DNA of 64,000 nucleotides, from the NCBI RefSeq assembly GCF_001715295.1, contig NZ_MDKB01000005.1, forward strand, positions 373,645 to 437,644, written 5' to 3'. The notes beneath the pieces were generated by a model that was not told the origin of the DNA, made no database searches, and saw only the letters and a list, made by a program, of their open reading frames with translations. This document shows, piece after piece, positions 8,185-16,958 of the stretch; within the stretch, counting starts at the first letter, position 1; each line of letters begins with the position of its first letter. This DNA comes from Streptomyces griseus (lineage in GTDB: Bacteria > Actinomycetota > Actinomycetes > Streptomycetales > Streptomycetaceae). The position numbers were made by a program, and so were the translations under genes.

Positions 8185-9270
8185 ATGACCGACGTACTGC
8201 TCACCGTAGGCACCCGCAAGGGGCTCTTCATCGGCCGTAGACGCGGCGGCACATGGGAGTTCGGTGAGCCGCAGTTCAACGCGCAGGCGATCTACTCGAT
8301 CGCGATCGACACCCGCGGACCGTCGCCCCGGTTGCTGGCCGGTGGCGACAGCGCGCACTGGGGTCCGTCGGTGTTCCACTCCGACGACCTGGGCGCGACC
8401 TGGGTCGAACCCGAGCGACCGGCCGTGAAATTCCCGCAGTTCACCGGGACCTCCCTGGAGCGGGTCTGGCAGCTGCAGCCCGCCGGACCCGAAGCACCGG
8501 GTGTCGTGTACGCGGGCACCGAACCCGCCGCGCTCTTCCGCTCGGAGGACGGCGGTGAGTCCTTCGAGCTGGTCCGGTCGCTGTGGGAGCACCCGACGAG
8601 GTCCCGGTGGGTGCCCGGCGGGGGCGGTGAGGGCCTGCACACCATTCTGACCGACCCACGGGACGCGGGGGCGGTGACGGTCGCGGTCTCCACGGCGGGT
8701 GTGTTCCGTACCGAGGACGGCGGCGAGCGGTGGACACCCGCCAACAAGGGGGTGTCGGCGGTGTTCCTGCCCGACCCGGACCCCGAGTTCGGCCAGTGCG
8801 TGCACAAGGTGACCCGGGACGCCGTCGATCCCGACCGGCTCTATCTGCAGAACCACTGGGGCGTCTTCCGCAGCGACGATTCCGGGGACAGCTGGACCGG
8901 CATCGGCGCGGGCCTGCCCTCGGACTTCGGCTTCGCGGCCGCGGCCCACCCGCACCGCGCGGACACGTTCTACGTCTTCCCGATCAACGCAGACACGGAC
9001 AGGGTCCCCGCCGGCCGCCGCTGCCGGATCTTCCGCACCCAGGACGCCGGAGAGACCTGGGAACCGCTCACGCGCGGCCTCCCGGACGGCGACCACTACG
9101 GCACGGTGCTGCGGGACGCGCTGTGCACGGACGACGCCGACCCGGCCGGCGTCTACTTCGGCAATCGCAACGGCGAGGTGTACGCGAGCGCCGACGACGG
9201 CGACACCTGGCAGCAGCTCGCCTCGCATCTGCCCGATGTCCTGTGCGTGCGGGCGGTGGTACTCCGCTGA
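8185..9270 (+). CDS. Asp-box (BNR) repeat beta-propeller protein, sialidase-like fold
   Basis: 361 aa from the ATG at 8185, preceded by GGGAGG at 8172-8177. At least five Asp-box motifs (S-x-D-x-G-x-x-W) are visible: RSEDGGESFE, RTEDGGERWT, RSDDSGDSWT, RTQDAGETWE, ASADDGDTWQ. The start MTDVLLTVGTRKGLFIGRR and the absence of a signal peptide mark the cytosolic family often named exo-alpha-sialidase or YVTN/BNR repeat protein. The set of sialidase catalytic residues is not evident, so enzymatic sialidase activity should not be assumed. It is probably a single propeller with an unknown ligand. Confidence 0.75.
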   Translation: MTDVLLTVGTRKGLFIGRRRGGTWEFGEPQFNAQAIYSIAIDTRGPSPRLLAGGDSAHWGPSVFHSDDLGATWVEPERPAVKFPQFTGTSLERVWQLQPAGPEAPGVVYAGTEPAALFRSEDGGESFELVRSLWEHPTRSRWVPGGGGEGLHTILTDPRDAGAVTVAVSTAGVFRTEDGGERWTPANKGVSAVFLPDPDPEFGQCVHKVTRDAVDPDRLYLQNHWGVFRSDDSGDSWTGIGAGLPSDFGFAAAAHPHRADTFYVFPINADTDRVPAGRRCRIFRTQDAGETWEPLTRGLPDGDHYGTVLRDALCTDDADPAGVYFGNRNGEVYASADDGDTWQQLASHLPDVLCVRAVVLR

Positions 9271-9280
9271 CCGGCAGGTG

Positions 9281-9303
9281 ACCGGTGTGGTCGTCACACC
9301 GGT
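9281..9303. terminator. Perfect 9-bp hairpin between the BNR gene and ung
   Basis: Arms 9281-9289 (accggtgtg) and 9295-9303 (cacaccggt), 5-nt loop. It lies 10 bp after the upstream stop and 24 bp before the ung start. It could be a terminator or an operator; there is no U-tract, as is usual in Streptomyces. Confidence 0.5.
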
Positions 9304-9326
9304 GGAGCACCAGTAGAGTGCGCCCC

Positions 9327-10004
9327 GTGGCAGCACGACCGTTGAAAGAAATCGTCGAGCCGGGGTGGGCGCAAGCCCTGGAGCCCGTGGCCGAACGCAT
9401 CGCCGGCATGGGCGACTTCCTGCGCACGGAGATCGCCGCGGGGCGCACCTACCTGCCCTCGGGGCCGAACGTCCTCCGGGCGTTCCAGCAGCCGTTCGAG
9501 GAGGTGCGCGTCCTGATCGTCGGGCAGGATCCCTACCCGACTCCGGGGCACGCGATCGGCCTGAGCTTCGCGGTGGCACCCGAGGTCCGCCCGCTGCCGG
9601 GAAGCCTGGAGAACATCTTCCGGGAGCTCCAGGCGGATCTGGGAGTCCCCCGGCCCTCCAACGGCGATCTGACGCCCTGGACGCGCCAGGGGGTGCTCCT
9701 GCTCAACAGGGCCCTGACCACGGCGCCCAGGCGACCGGCGGCGCACCGGGGCAAGGGCTGGGAGGAGGTCACCGAGCAGGCCATCAAGGCGCTGGTCGCC
9801 CGCGGTACTCCGCTGGTGTCGATCCTGTGGGGGCGCGACGCCCGCAATCTGCGCCCGCTCCTCGGCGACTACCCGGCGATCGAGTCCTCGCACCCCTCAC
9901 CCATGTCCGCGGACCGCGGCTTCTTCGGATCGCGGCCGTTCAGCCGGACCAACGAACTGCTGGAACGCCAGGGGGCGCAGCCGGTCGACTGGCAGCTGCC
10001 GTGA
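9327..10004 (+). CDS. ung: Uracil-DNA glycosylase, family 1
   Basis: Excises uracil from DNA as the first step of base-excision repair. 225 aa from the GTG at 9327 (reads VAARPLKEIVEPGW). Family signatures are all present: water-activating Asp68 in GQDPYP, the uracil-pocket motif PWTRQGVLLLN, ILWGRDA, and the DNA-intercalation loop HPSPMSADRGF with His about 189. Length equals the family norm (220-230 aa). Streptomyces often carry two ung genes; this is one. Its stop overlaps the start of the sugar-kinase-like gene in GTGA, so the two are co-translated. Confidence 0.93.
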   Translation: MAARPLKEIVEPGWAQALEPVAERIAGMGDFLRTEIAAGRTYLPSGPNVLRAFQQPFEEVRVLIVGQDPYPTPGHAIGLSFAVAPEVRPLPGSLENIFRELQADLGVPRPSNGDLTPWTRQGVLLLNRALTTAPRRPAAHRGKGWEEVTEQAIKALVARGTPLVSILWGRDARNLRPLLGDYPAIESSHPSPMSADRGFFGSRPFSRTNELLERQGAQPVDWQLP

Positions 10005-11005
10005 CCCCGGCGGGTCCGTTCGTCCTCGGGGTCGACTCGGGCGGATCCGGACTGCGGGTGGCACTCGGCAGGGTGGAGACCGGGTGTCCGGTCTCCACCG
10101 CCGACTGTGCCGAACCGGTGCGTACGGGACCGGGCGGCATCGACGCGGGCCATCTGCTGGACCAGCTCCTGCCCGTCGCCCGGGAACTGAGGGACCGGGC
10201 CGGCCCGGGTGCGACGGTCGTCGCCGCCGCGGTGGGGGCCGCCGGGATGGCGACGCTCGGCGATGAGCTGCGCGCGCGGCTGCCCGGCGCGCTCGCCGAC
10301 GCCCTGGGAGTACGGCAGGTGGCGCTGGCGGCCGACGCGGTGACGGCGTACGCGGGGGCGCTGGGGCAGCGGCCCGGGGCGATCGTCGCGGCCGGTACCG
10401 GCATGATCGCGCTCGGCACGGACCTCAGCACCTGGCGCAGGGCCGACGGCTGGGGTCATCTCCTGGGTGACAGCGGGGGCGGCGCCTGGATCGGCCGCGC
10501 CGGGCTGGAGGCGGCGATGCGCGCCCACGACGGCCGGAGCGGCGGTTCCCCGGCGTTGCTGTCCCGTCTCGAGGCGCTGTTCGGGGCCGCGCCGGGTCTC
10601 CCCGGCCTGCTCTATCCGCGGCCGGACCGGCCCGCGCTGCTCGCCTCCTTCGCTCCCGAGGTCGCGGCGTGCGCCGATCGCGACGCCGTGGCCGCCGGAA
10701 TCCTCCGGGAGGCCGCCGCGCATATCGCCGAAGCGGCCGCGGCGGCGTGCCCCCGAGCCGGGTACCCGAGAACCCCCGGCAGCGAGGCGTACGAAGTCGC
10801 TCTGACCGGCGGGCTGTTCCGGATGGGAGAGCCGCTCCTGGGGCCGGTGCGCCAGGAGTTGGCGCGACAGGTTCCGCAGGCACGGGTGGTGCCCGCGGCG
10901 GGCGATCCGCTGCACGGCTCCCTGGAGATCGCCCGGGCGCTCGCCGGCTCGGCGCTGCGGCTGCCGGCCCATCCGACCCTGCTCTGCGTACCCGGAGTAG
11001 CATAG
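10001..11005 (+). CDS. BadF/BadG-type ATPase, probable N-acetylglucosamine kinase-like sugar kinase
   Basis: 334 aa, starting at the GTG that overlaps the ung stop. ASKHA-fold signatures: phosphate-1 loop FVLGVDSGGSGLRVALG at the N-terminus, adenosine-site GAIVAAGTGMIALG, and the characteristic LLGDSGGGAWIGRAGLEAAM shared by N-acetylglucosamine kinases of the BadF/BadG family. It probably phosphorylates an amino sugar or related hexose in the cytosol. The substrate is inferred from family only. Coupling to a DNA repair gene is unexpected and may be historical. Confidence 0.8.
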   Translation: MTPAGPFVLGVDSGGSGLRVALGRVETGCPVSTADCAEPVRTGPGGIDAGHLLDQLLPVARELRDRAGPGATVVAAAVGAAGMATLGDELRARLPGALADALGVRQVALAADAVTAYAGALGQRPGAIVAAGTGMIALGTDLSTWRRADGWGHLLGDSGGGAWIGRAGLEAAMRAHDGRSGGSPALLSRLEALFGAAPGLPGLLYPRPDRPALLASFAPEVAACADRDAVAAGILREAAAHIAEAAAAACPRAGYPRTPGSEAYEVALTGGLFRMGEPLLGPVRQELARQVPQARVVPAAGDPLHGSLEIARALAGSALRLPAHPTLLCVPGVA

Positions 11006-11143
11006 GCGTCCCGATCGGCGATGCGTCCGGACAGAGCAGGGCAGTTCCCCGGTATGCCACCCAACAGGCATAAACGGACAGATGACGCCTGACTGCCCCC
11101 TCCCCGAACCGGGCTGCGGGCAAAGCCAGTAGCATGCGACGCC

Positions 11144-12070
11144 ATGAGCACCCCCACTGGGCCCGCTTCCGGCCTGCCTGTACGAATGCCGCGACCTCGC
11201 CAGTCCGGACGGCACCGCCGCCCGGAGCCCGTGGTCGCACCCGAGGGCGCCGCCGCGCTCGTCCTCGCCGTTCCCGGTACCCCCTCCTCGGCCACGCGCG
11301 GCCTCGCCGAGGAAGTCATCAGCATCGCCCGCTCCGAGCTGCCCGGCCTGAATGCCCGCATCGGCTTCCTCGACGGTGACGACGCCGAGCATCCCGCGCT
11401 CGCCTCCGTACTATCCGACGCCGCCGCCGAGCGCACGGCGCGCTACGAGCAGGCCGTCGCCGCGGGCCGTGAGGTCGCCGAGCCCGAGGGGCCGTCCGCC
11501 GTCGTCGTCCCCCTGCTGGCAGGGCCGGACAGCGCCCTGCTCCGGCGCATACGGCAGGCGGTCATGGACAGCGGCACCCAGGCCGAGCTGACGGATGTGC
11601 TCGGACCGCACCCGCTGCTCGCCGAGGCGCTGCACGTGCGTCTCTCGGAAGCCGGGCTGGCGCGGGCCGACCGCGCCAGGCTGTTCACCGTGGCGACCGC
11701 GGCCGACGGGATCGTGCTCGCCACGGTCGGCGGTGAGGAGGCGGTGCGGGCCGCCGGTATCACCGGCATGCTGCTGGCCGCCCGCCTCGCCGTGCCGGTG
11801 ATGGCCGCCGCACTGGACGTGGACGGCTCGGTCGCCTCGATCGCCGAGCAGCTGCAGAGCTCCGGTTCCGCGCAGCTCGCGCTCGCGCCGTACCTGGTGG
11901 GCCCGGAGATCGACGCCGAGCTGCTGGAAGCCGCCGCGAAGGAGGTCGGCTGCGCGACCGCGGAGCCGCTCGGCGCGTACCCGGCCATCGGCAAGCTCGT
12001 GCTCTCGCTGTACGCGACGACGCTCGGCATCACGCCGGCGACGCCGCAGGGAGCGGCGCACGCGCACTGA
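11144..12070 (+). CDS. CbiX-like protein, likely degenerate sirohydrochlorin chelatase homologue
   Basis: 308 aa with two CbiX-like halves. Residues about 1-35 are basic and disordered (RMPRPRQSGRHRRPEP). The first strand reads LVLAVPGTPSSATRGLAEEV where active chelatases have A-H-G-S/T, so the metal-binding His is replaced. The second candidate site, VVVPLLAGPDSALLRRIRQ, also lacks the usual His. Conserved DVLGPHPLLAEALHVRLSEAGL and IAEQL segments place it in the actinobacterial CbiX-like family. A catalytic role in sirohaem or cobalamin synthesis is therefore doubtful; ligand binding is more likely. Confidence 0.7.
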   Translation: MSTPTGPASGLPVRMPRPRQSGRHRRPEPVVAPEGAAALVLAVPGTPSSATRGLAEEVISIARSELPGLNARIGFLDGDDAEHPALASVLSDAAAERTARYEQAVAAGREVAEPEGPSAVVVPLLAGPDSALLRRIRQAVMDSGTQAELTDVLGPHPLLAEALHVRLSEAGLARADRARLFTVATAADGIVLATVGGEEAVRAAGITGMLLAARLAVPVMAAALDVDGSVASIAEQLQSSGSAQLALAPYLVGPEIDAELLEAAAKEVGCATAEPLGAYPAIGKLVLSLYATTLGITPATPQGAAHAH

Positions 12071-12089
12071 TCAGCACCCGTACCGCCCT

Positions 12090-12131
12090 GGGAGGCGGCA
12101 CGGACCGGAGTACCGGTCCGTGCCGCCTCCC
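12090..12131. terminator. Strong hairpin terminator, 19-bp perfect stem
   Basis: Arms 12090-12108 and 12113-12131 with an AGTA loop. It follows the CbiX-like stop by 20 bp. The next gene converges from the minus strand, so it may work in both directions. Confidence 0.85.
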
Positions 12132-12367
12132 GCGTTTCCGGCCGCGGGCGGACACGGCCGACGCGGCGACTCCGGAGCGCAGCGGCCGGGCCTGCGGCGA
12201 AGTGCCTGGCGCGGGCTGCGGGGGCGTCAGGGTTGTCGGGAGGGGCAGGCGCCGCAAGCCCCGGGGCCCGAGCCTTCAGGACCGGCGCCTGCCCCCGAAC
12301 GCCCGCACGCCTGACGCCTGAGTCCGCGGCGTACGCCCGAGGGAGTGGGGCCCAGGGAGCCAGGGCC

Positions 12368-13447
12368 TCAGGCGAACACGACGCAGGACGCGGCCGGGGC
12401 GTCGAGGGAGCCCGTGTGGGCAGGGATCCCGGTCTCGGCGTCGACGGCGAACCAGCTGACGTTGCCGGACCGCTCGTTGGCGGCGTACAGCCACTGCCCG
12501 CCGGGGTCGAGGGTGAGGTCGCGGGGCCAGTGCCCGCCGCAGCCCACGGTCGCTGCCAGAACCGGCTTCTCGGCCGTCTCGTCCAGCGTGAGGACGGAGA
12601 TGCTGTCGTGGCCGCGGTTGGCCGTCCACAGGAACCGCCCGTGGTGCGACACCACCACTTCGGAGGGGTACGTGCGCGTCCCGCCCTCCGTGCCCGCGTC
12701 CTCCGCGTCGAAGGGCAGCACCGGCGTCTCGCCGACCGGGTCGAGCCGCCCTTCGGCGCTGTCCCAGCGGCACACGGTGAGGGTCGGTTCGAGTTCGTTC
12801 AGGATGTAGACGTGTCCCCCGGACGGGTGAAATGCCAGGTGCCGTGGGCCCGTGCCCGGACGCAGGGCCGTCTCGGTGTGCAGCCGCAGCTCCCCTGTGG
12901 CGGGGTCGAGGGCGCAGACGCGTACGGAGTCCGTGCCGAGGTCGACGCTGAGCACCCATCGGCCCGTGGGGTCGGCGAGCACCTGGTGTGCGTGCGGTTC
13001 GGCCTGGCGGCCCGCGTCCGGGCCGCCGCCTTCGTGCCGCAGCTGGGAGGCGGCCGGGCCGAGGGAGCCGTCGGGCCTCACGGGCAGGGCGGTGACGCTG
13101 CCGGAGCCGTAGTTGGCGGTGAGGAGGTGACCTGCGGCAAGGCAGAGGTGTGTGGGGCTGCCGCCGTCCACGGGCCGTATCTCGCCGATGAGCCGGGGTG
13201 CGTCGTCGCCGGTCACGGCGAACGCCGCGGAAGCGCCGTCAGGCGTCTCGCTGACCGCGTACAGCATCGCGTCGCCCGTCCCGGGGGCGTGACCGGTCAC
13301 GAGGAAGGACGGGTCCGCGACGGCGTCCGTACGGGCGAGCACGGTGAGGGCCCCGGTGTCCCGGTCGACGGCGACGGCGGTGATCCCGAGTCCGCCCGCC
13401 GAGGTGAACGACCCTATGAACGCCCGCCCGGCGTTGCTGCTGCCCAT
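12368..13447 (-). CDS. Lactonase-family seven-bladed beta-propeller protein
   Basis: 359 aa from the ATG at 13447 (MGSSNAGRAFIGSFTSAGG), preceded by GAAGAGGGG. It resembles 6-phosphogluconolactonase YbhE-type propellers: repeated blades with FIGSFTSAGGLGITAVAVD, YGSGSVTALPVRPDGSL, GTGPRHLAFHPSGGHVYILNE, GHWPRDLTLDPGGQWLYAANE. No signal peptide, so cytosolic. It may hydrolyse 6-phosphogluconolactone in the pentose-phosphate pathway, but many actinobacterial paralogues of this fold have no tested activity. Single gene, convergent with the CbiX-like gene. Confidence 0.8.
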   Translation of the reverse strand: MGSSNAGRAFIGSFTSAGGLGITAVAVDRDTGALTVLARTDAVADPSFLVTGHAPGTGDAMLYAVSETPDGASAAFAVTGDDAPRLIGEIRPVDGGSPTHLCLAAGHLLTANYGSGSVTALPVRPDGSLGPAASQLRHEGGGPDAGRQAEPHAHQVLADPTGRWVLSVDLGTDSVRVCALDPATGELRLHTETALRPGTGPRHLAFHPSGGHVYILNELEPTLTVCRWDSAEGRLDPVGETPVLPFDAEDAGTEGGTRTYPSEVVVSHHGRFLWTANRGHDSISVLTLDETAEKPVLAATVGCGGHWPRDLTLDPGGQWLYAANERSGNVSWFAVDAETGIPAHTGSLDAPAASCVVFA

Positions 13448-13577
13448 CGCGCTACCCCTCTTCGCATCTGTCGCGATCTTCCCTTCCGACCGTAGCAGGC
13501 AGCCGTTTTTGGTACGGACCAATCCCGGCCGGGCCGGCGGGAAGGAGCAGGAAGGGCAGGACGGGCGGCCCTGGCGG

Positions 13578-15116
13578 TCAGGCTCCGATCAGCGGCGCGC
13601 GCGGAGAGCTGTGCAGCGGGGCCGCGAGTTCGGCGAGCGCCCGTTCGAGGCTGTGCAGGTGGGCGAGGGCGGGCTGCACGATCCCGTGTTCCGGAACCGT
13701 GACGGCGGCGGACGACAGCGCGGCGGACGAGGCCGGCTCACCGTCGCGGAGCGGCCCGCGCTCCGCCGTGGTCAGCGCCTCGACCGAAGCCTCGACACGC
13801 CAGCAGGCCGCGGCGAGACGGGCGTCGTGGGACGCCTCGGGGTCCGCCGCGACGGACGCCAGGCCTCGGATCTCACGGGCGCAGACGTCGAGCAGGCCGA
13901 GCACCTGCCGGGCCCGTGCCTTACGGGCGCGCAGCGGGCTCAGAGGGTGCACCAGCGGGCCGAGCGACAACCGCACCCGGCCGAGGAGCGCCTCCAGTTC
14001 GGCGACGCGGGGGGCCGGGTCGGCGGTCGCGGAGCCGGCCAGCCGGGCGGCGGCCTCCTCGGTGCAGGCGTGCACACACCGGAGGGCCCGCTGGATCCAC
14101 GCGTCCGTGGTGGCGTGCGTGGTGACCGGCAGGACGAGGAGTACCGCCACCATCGCGCCGAGCGCGCCGACCCCGGTCTCCACCAGGCGCAGCGTGAGCA
14201 GCGCGGGGTCCAGGACGCCGAGCAGCCCGTAGAGCGCACCCGCCGTGACCGTCACCGAGAACATCATCCACGTGTACGAGACGGCCGCCGAGTAGAAGAT
14301 CCCGAAGACGCCGGCCGCCACCAGGACGGCGGTGGGGACGGCGGCCCCGTGCAGCGGTACGACGACGAGCAGGCCGACCGGAATGCCGATCAGTGTCCCG
14401 AGCACCCGCCGGAAGCCGCGCACGAGCGTCTCGCCGCGCGATGTCGTGTTCACGAACACCCACCAGGTGGCGCCCACGGCCCAGTACCAGCGTTCGTCGG
14501 AGAGCACCTGGCCCACCAGGAGCGCGAGGGCCCCGCCCACGGTCGCCTGGACCGCCTGGCGTGTGGTGGCCCGGGTCAGGCCCCGGCCCGCCACCGGATA
14601 CGGCACGGCGGCCACGGGCTGCCGCCGCTCGTAGCACCACAGGCCGAAGCGGACGGCCGACGAGGTGAGCAGGGAGAGCAGCACGGCCGCGTACAGCTCG
14701 GGGAGCTGGCCGGGAAGGGTGTGCAGGAACTGCGTGACGAAGAAGGCCATGAACGCGAACACGCCGAGCGAGTGCCCCCGGGGCCCCCATCGGCGGGCGT
14801 AGACCCCGGCCCCCATGACCGCGAGAAAGGCCAGGTCACGCGCTACCGGCAGGTCGTGCAGCGCGGCCGCGAGGGCGAGCACGGGGAGCCCGGCGGCGGG
14901 GAGCAGAGCCGTGGTGAGGGCCTGACCGCGCACCGTGGTGTCGGTGACCGTGAAGAGGGCCAGCAGCGCCGCGAGTCCCCCGGTCACGGCTCCGACGAGC
15001 GAGTGGCCGGCCAGGCCGCACACGACGACGGCCAGCCCGATGCCGAGGACGGCCCGGACACCGCTGCGCAGGCGCAGCCGACCCGGGTCCGGAGCCACGA
15101 ACACCCTCTTCAGCAC
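13578..15116 (-). CDS. FUSC-family membrane protein (aromatic acid exporter-like)
   Basis: 512 aa with two clusters of membrane segments: SGVRAVLGIGLAVVVCGLAG through GVFAFMAFFVTQFLHTLP, then LALLVGQVLSDERWYWAVGATWWVFV through APVTTH. This double arrangement is typical of FUSC/YccS proteins. A long soluble C-terminal helical domain (HACTEEAAARLAGSATADP onward) follows. The family exports aromatic acids or polar compounds; the substrate is unknown here. It has its own promoter region with inverted repeats at 15225-15279. A second FUSC gene lies at 38932. Confidence 0.8.
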   Translation of the reverse strand: MLKRVFVAPDPGRLRLRSGVRAVLGIGLAVVVCGLAGHSLVGAVTGGLAALLALFTVTDTTVRGQALTTALLPAAGLPVLALAAALHDLPVARDLAFLAVMGAGVYARRWGPRGHSLGVFAFMAFFVTQFLHTLPGQLPELYAAVLLSLLTSSAVRFGLWCYERRQPVAAVPYPVAGRGLTRATTRQAVQATVGGALALLVGQVLSDERWYWAVGATWWVFVNTTSRGETLVRGFRRVLGTLIGIPVGLLVVVPLHGAAVPTAVLVAAGVFGIFYSAAVSYTWMMFSVTVTAGALYGLLGVLDPALLTLRLVETGVGALGAMVAVLLVLPVTTHATTDAWIQRALRCVHACTEEAAARLAGSATADPAPRVAELEALLGRVRLSLGPLVHPLSPLRARKARARQVLGLLDVCAREIRGLASVAADPEASHDARLAAACWRVEASVEALTTAERGPLRDGEPASSAALSSAAVTVPEHGIVQPALAHLHSLERALAELAAPLHSSPRAPLIGA

Positions 15117-15457
15117 AGTTTCCCGCCCCTTCGCACGAAAAAGGGCGCCACGGAATCCGCAGCGCCATCGACGGTGCCATCACACCACGGCTGCGACGGG
15201 TGGCTCAACACGAGACCGAAGCACTGTGCCATTGGCACACCTGCCCGCGGTATTCCTGACCACAGGTCGGCCAATGGCCGAGCCTGCTGCCGACTACGGC
15301 CGGGAGGCGGGGCGCGGGTGGGTTCGCCGCGGGTGAAGGGGGGCGGATCCGCTCCGCCGGCATCCGTCGCGTGGGGTCCGGGGCCGGATCGGCTCCCCCA
15401 CGAAGCGGCCTCTGAGCGGATCGGTCCTGCCGGCCCCGGTCGAGCTGCCGGACGGGA
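15117..15457. promoter_or_regulatory. Intergenic region upstream of the FUSC gene with two inverted repeats
   Basis: TGTGCC-ATT-GGCACA (15225-15239) and GGCCA-A-TGGCC (15269-15279) are both palindromic and share a CCATTGGC/GCCAATGG core in opposite orientation. They lie 110-165 bp upstream of the FUSC start, plausible for a regulator site. The rest of the stretch shows no gene. Confidence 0.4.
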
Positions 15458-16300
15458 TCAGTTCCGCCACCAGTCGTCGAGCGGGCTGACCGGGACGGTC
15501 CGCTTGTGGCGGGTCGCGAGGTAGACCGCCTCCACCCGGGCCGCCAGCTCCGGCGCGGCCTCGGCGCCTTCCAGGTAGTCGTCGATCTCGGCGTACGTCA
15601 GGCCCAGCGCGACCTCGTCGGGCAGCGCGGGCCGGTCGTCCTCGAGGTCCGCGGTCGGTACCTTCTCCCAGGTGCTCGCCGGCGCACCCAGCTCCCGCAG
15701 CAGAGCCGCGCCCTGCCGCTTGGTCAGCCCGGTCAGCGGGGTCACGTCGGCACCGCCGTCGCCGTACTTCGTGAAGAAGCCGGTGACCGCCTCGGCCGCG
15801 TGGTCGGTGCCCACGACGAGGAGGCCGAGCTGTCCGGCGATCGAGTACTGGATCACCATGCGCTCGCGGGCCTTGATGTTGCCGCGTACGAAGTCCCGCA
15901 GGGCGGGTTCGGTGCCCAGCAGCTCCCGCAGGCCGAGGGCCGACTCCGCGGCGACGGCGTCCGCGCTCGGCTTGACGTTCACCGCGACCGAGCGGTCCGG
16001 CCGTATGAACTCCAGCGCGATCTGCGCGTCGTGCTCGTCGGCCTGCACTCCGTACGGCAGCCGCACGGCGACGAAGGTGGCCTCGTGCCCCTCGGCCCGC
16101 AACTCCTCGACCGCGAGCTGGCACAGCCGGCCGGCCAGCGTGCTGTCCTGGCCACCGCTGATCCCGAGCACGAAGCCCGTGGCCGGCGTCGACCGCAGGT
16201 AGTCCTTGAGGAAGTCGACCCGCTCCCGAATCTCGGCCTGGGGGACGACGGCCGCCTTGACGCCGAGTTCGGCGAGGATCTGCTCCCGTAGGTTCACCAT
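15458..16300 (-). CDS. nadE: Ammonia-dependent NAD+ synthetase
   Basis: Last step of NAD synthesis: amidates deamido-NAD with ammonia and ATP. 280 aa from the ATG at 16300 (MVNLREQILAELGVK), close to the 275 aa of the E. coli enzyme. PP-loop ATP-pyrophosphatase motif FVLGISGGQDSTLAGRLC, substrate segments NIKARERMVIQYSIA and VVGTDHAAEAVTGFFTKYGDGGAD, and the C-terminal HKRTVPVSPLDDWWRN are all present. No N-terminal glutaminase domain, so it relies on free ammonia. It is divergent from the Lrp-type regulator gene. Confidence 0.93.
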   Translation of the reverse strand: MVNLREQILAELGVKAAVVPQAEIRERVDFLKDYLRSTPATGFVLGISGGQDSTLAGRLCQLAVEELRAEGHEATFVAVRLPYGVQADEHDAQIALEFIRPDRSVAVNVKPSADAVAAESALGLRELLGTEPALRDFVRGNIKARERMVIQYSIAGQLGLLVVGTDHAAEAVTGFFTKYGDGGADVTPLTGLTKRQGAALLRELGAPASTWEKVPTADLEDDRPALPDEVALGLTYAEIDDYLEGAEAAPELAARVEAVYLATRHKRTVPVSPLDDWWRN

Positions 16301-16451
16301 CCGCCCACTGTACTGACGGGCCGCAGCCGCCGGTGGACGCGGGTGCCCGGCCGGGACCGGGACCCCGTCGGGACGGTGGCGGACGCGGCGGACGGGGCCG
16401 CTGGGTAGAGTCGGGCGTCGGATCACCGAGCCAGGAGGAGAGCAGCCGGAC

Positions 16452-16934
16452 ATGGCGGTGGACGCCCTCGACACCCGCATCCTGCGCCTGCTCCTCGAGC
16501 AGCCGCGCACCAGCGTGCGCGAGTACGCGCGTCTCCTGGGCGTGGCCCGCGGCACCCTGCAGGCCCGTCTGGACCGACTCGAACGGGACCGGGTGATCAC
16601 CGGTACCGGACCGGCCCTCTCCCCGGCGGCGCTCGGCCACCCGGTTCTCGCCTTCGTCCACCTGGAAGTGACCCAGGGACACCTGGACGAGGTGGGCGAG
16701 GCCCTCGCGGGCGTCCCCGAGATCATCGAGGCGTTCTCCACCACCGGCGGAGGCGATCTGCTGACGCGGGTCGTGGCCCGGGACAACGGCCACCTGGAGG
16801 ACGTGATCCAGCAGCTGATCCAGCTCCCGGGCGTGGTGCGGACGCGGACCGAGGTGGCCCTGCGCGAGCGGGTGGCGCACCGTGTCCTGCCGCTGGTCGA
16901 AGCGGTGGGGCGGGCGGTGGGCGGTCCGGGCTGA
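16452..16934 (+). CDS. Lrp/AsnC-family transcriptional regulator
   Basis: 160 aa; an N-terminal winged HTH (LDTRILRLLLEQPRTSVREY, ARLLGVARGTLQARLDRLE) is followed by the RAM/AsnC ligand-binding domain (LAFVHLEVTQGHLDEVGEAL, VPEIIEAFSTTGGGDLLTRV, PGVVRTRTEVALRERV). Such proteins form octamers and sense amino acids. GAGGAG lies 15 bp upstream of the start. It is divergent from nadE and followed 24 bp later by the HAD phosphatase gene. The target genes are unknown. Confidence 0.88.
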   Translation: MAVDALDTRILRLLLEQPRTSVREYARLLGVARGTLQARLDRLERDRVITGTGPALSPAALGHPVLAFVHLEVTQGHLDEVGEALAGVPEIIEAFSTTGGGDLLTRVVARDNGHLEDVIQQLIQLPGVVRTRTEVALRERVAHRVLPLVEAVGRAVGGPG

Positions 16935-16958
16935 TCGGCGTCCGGCATGCTGGGGTCC

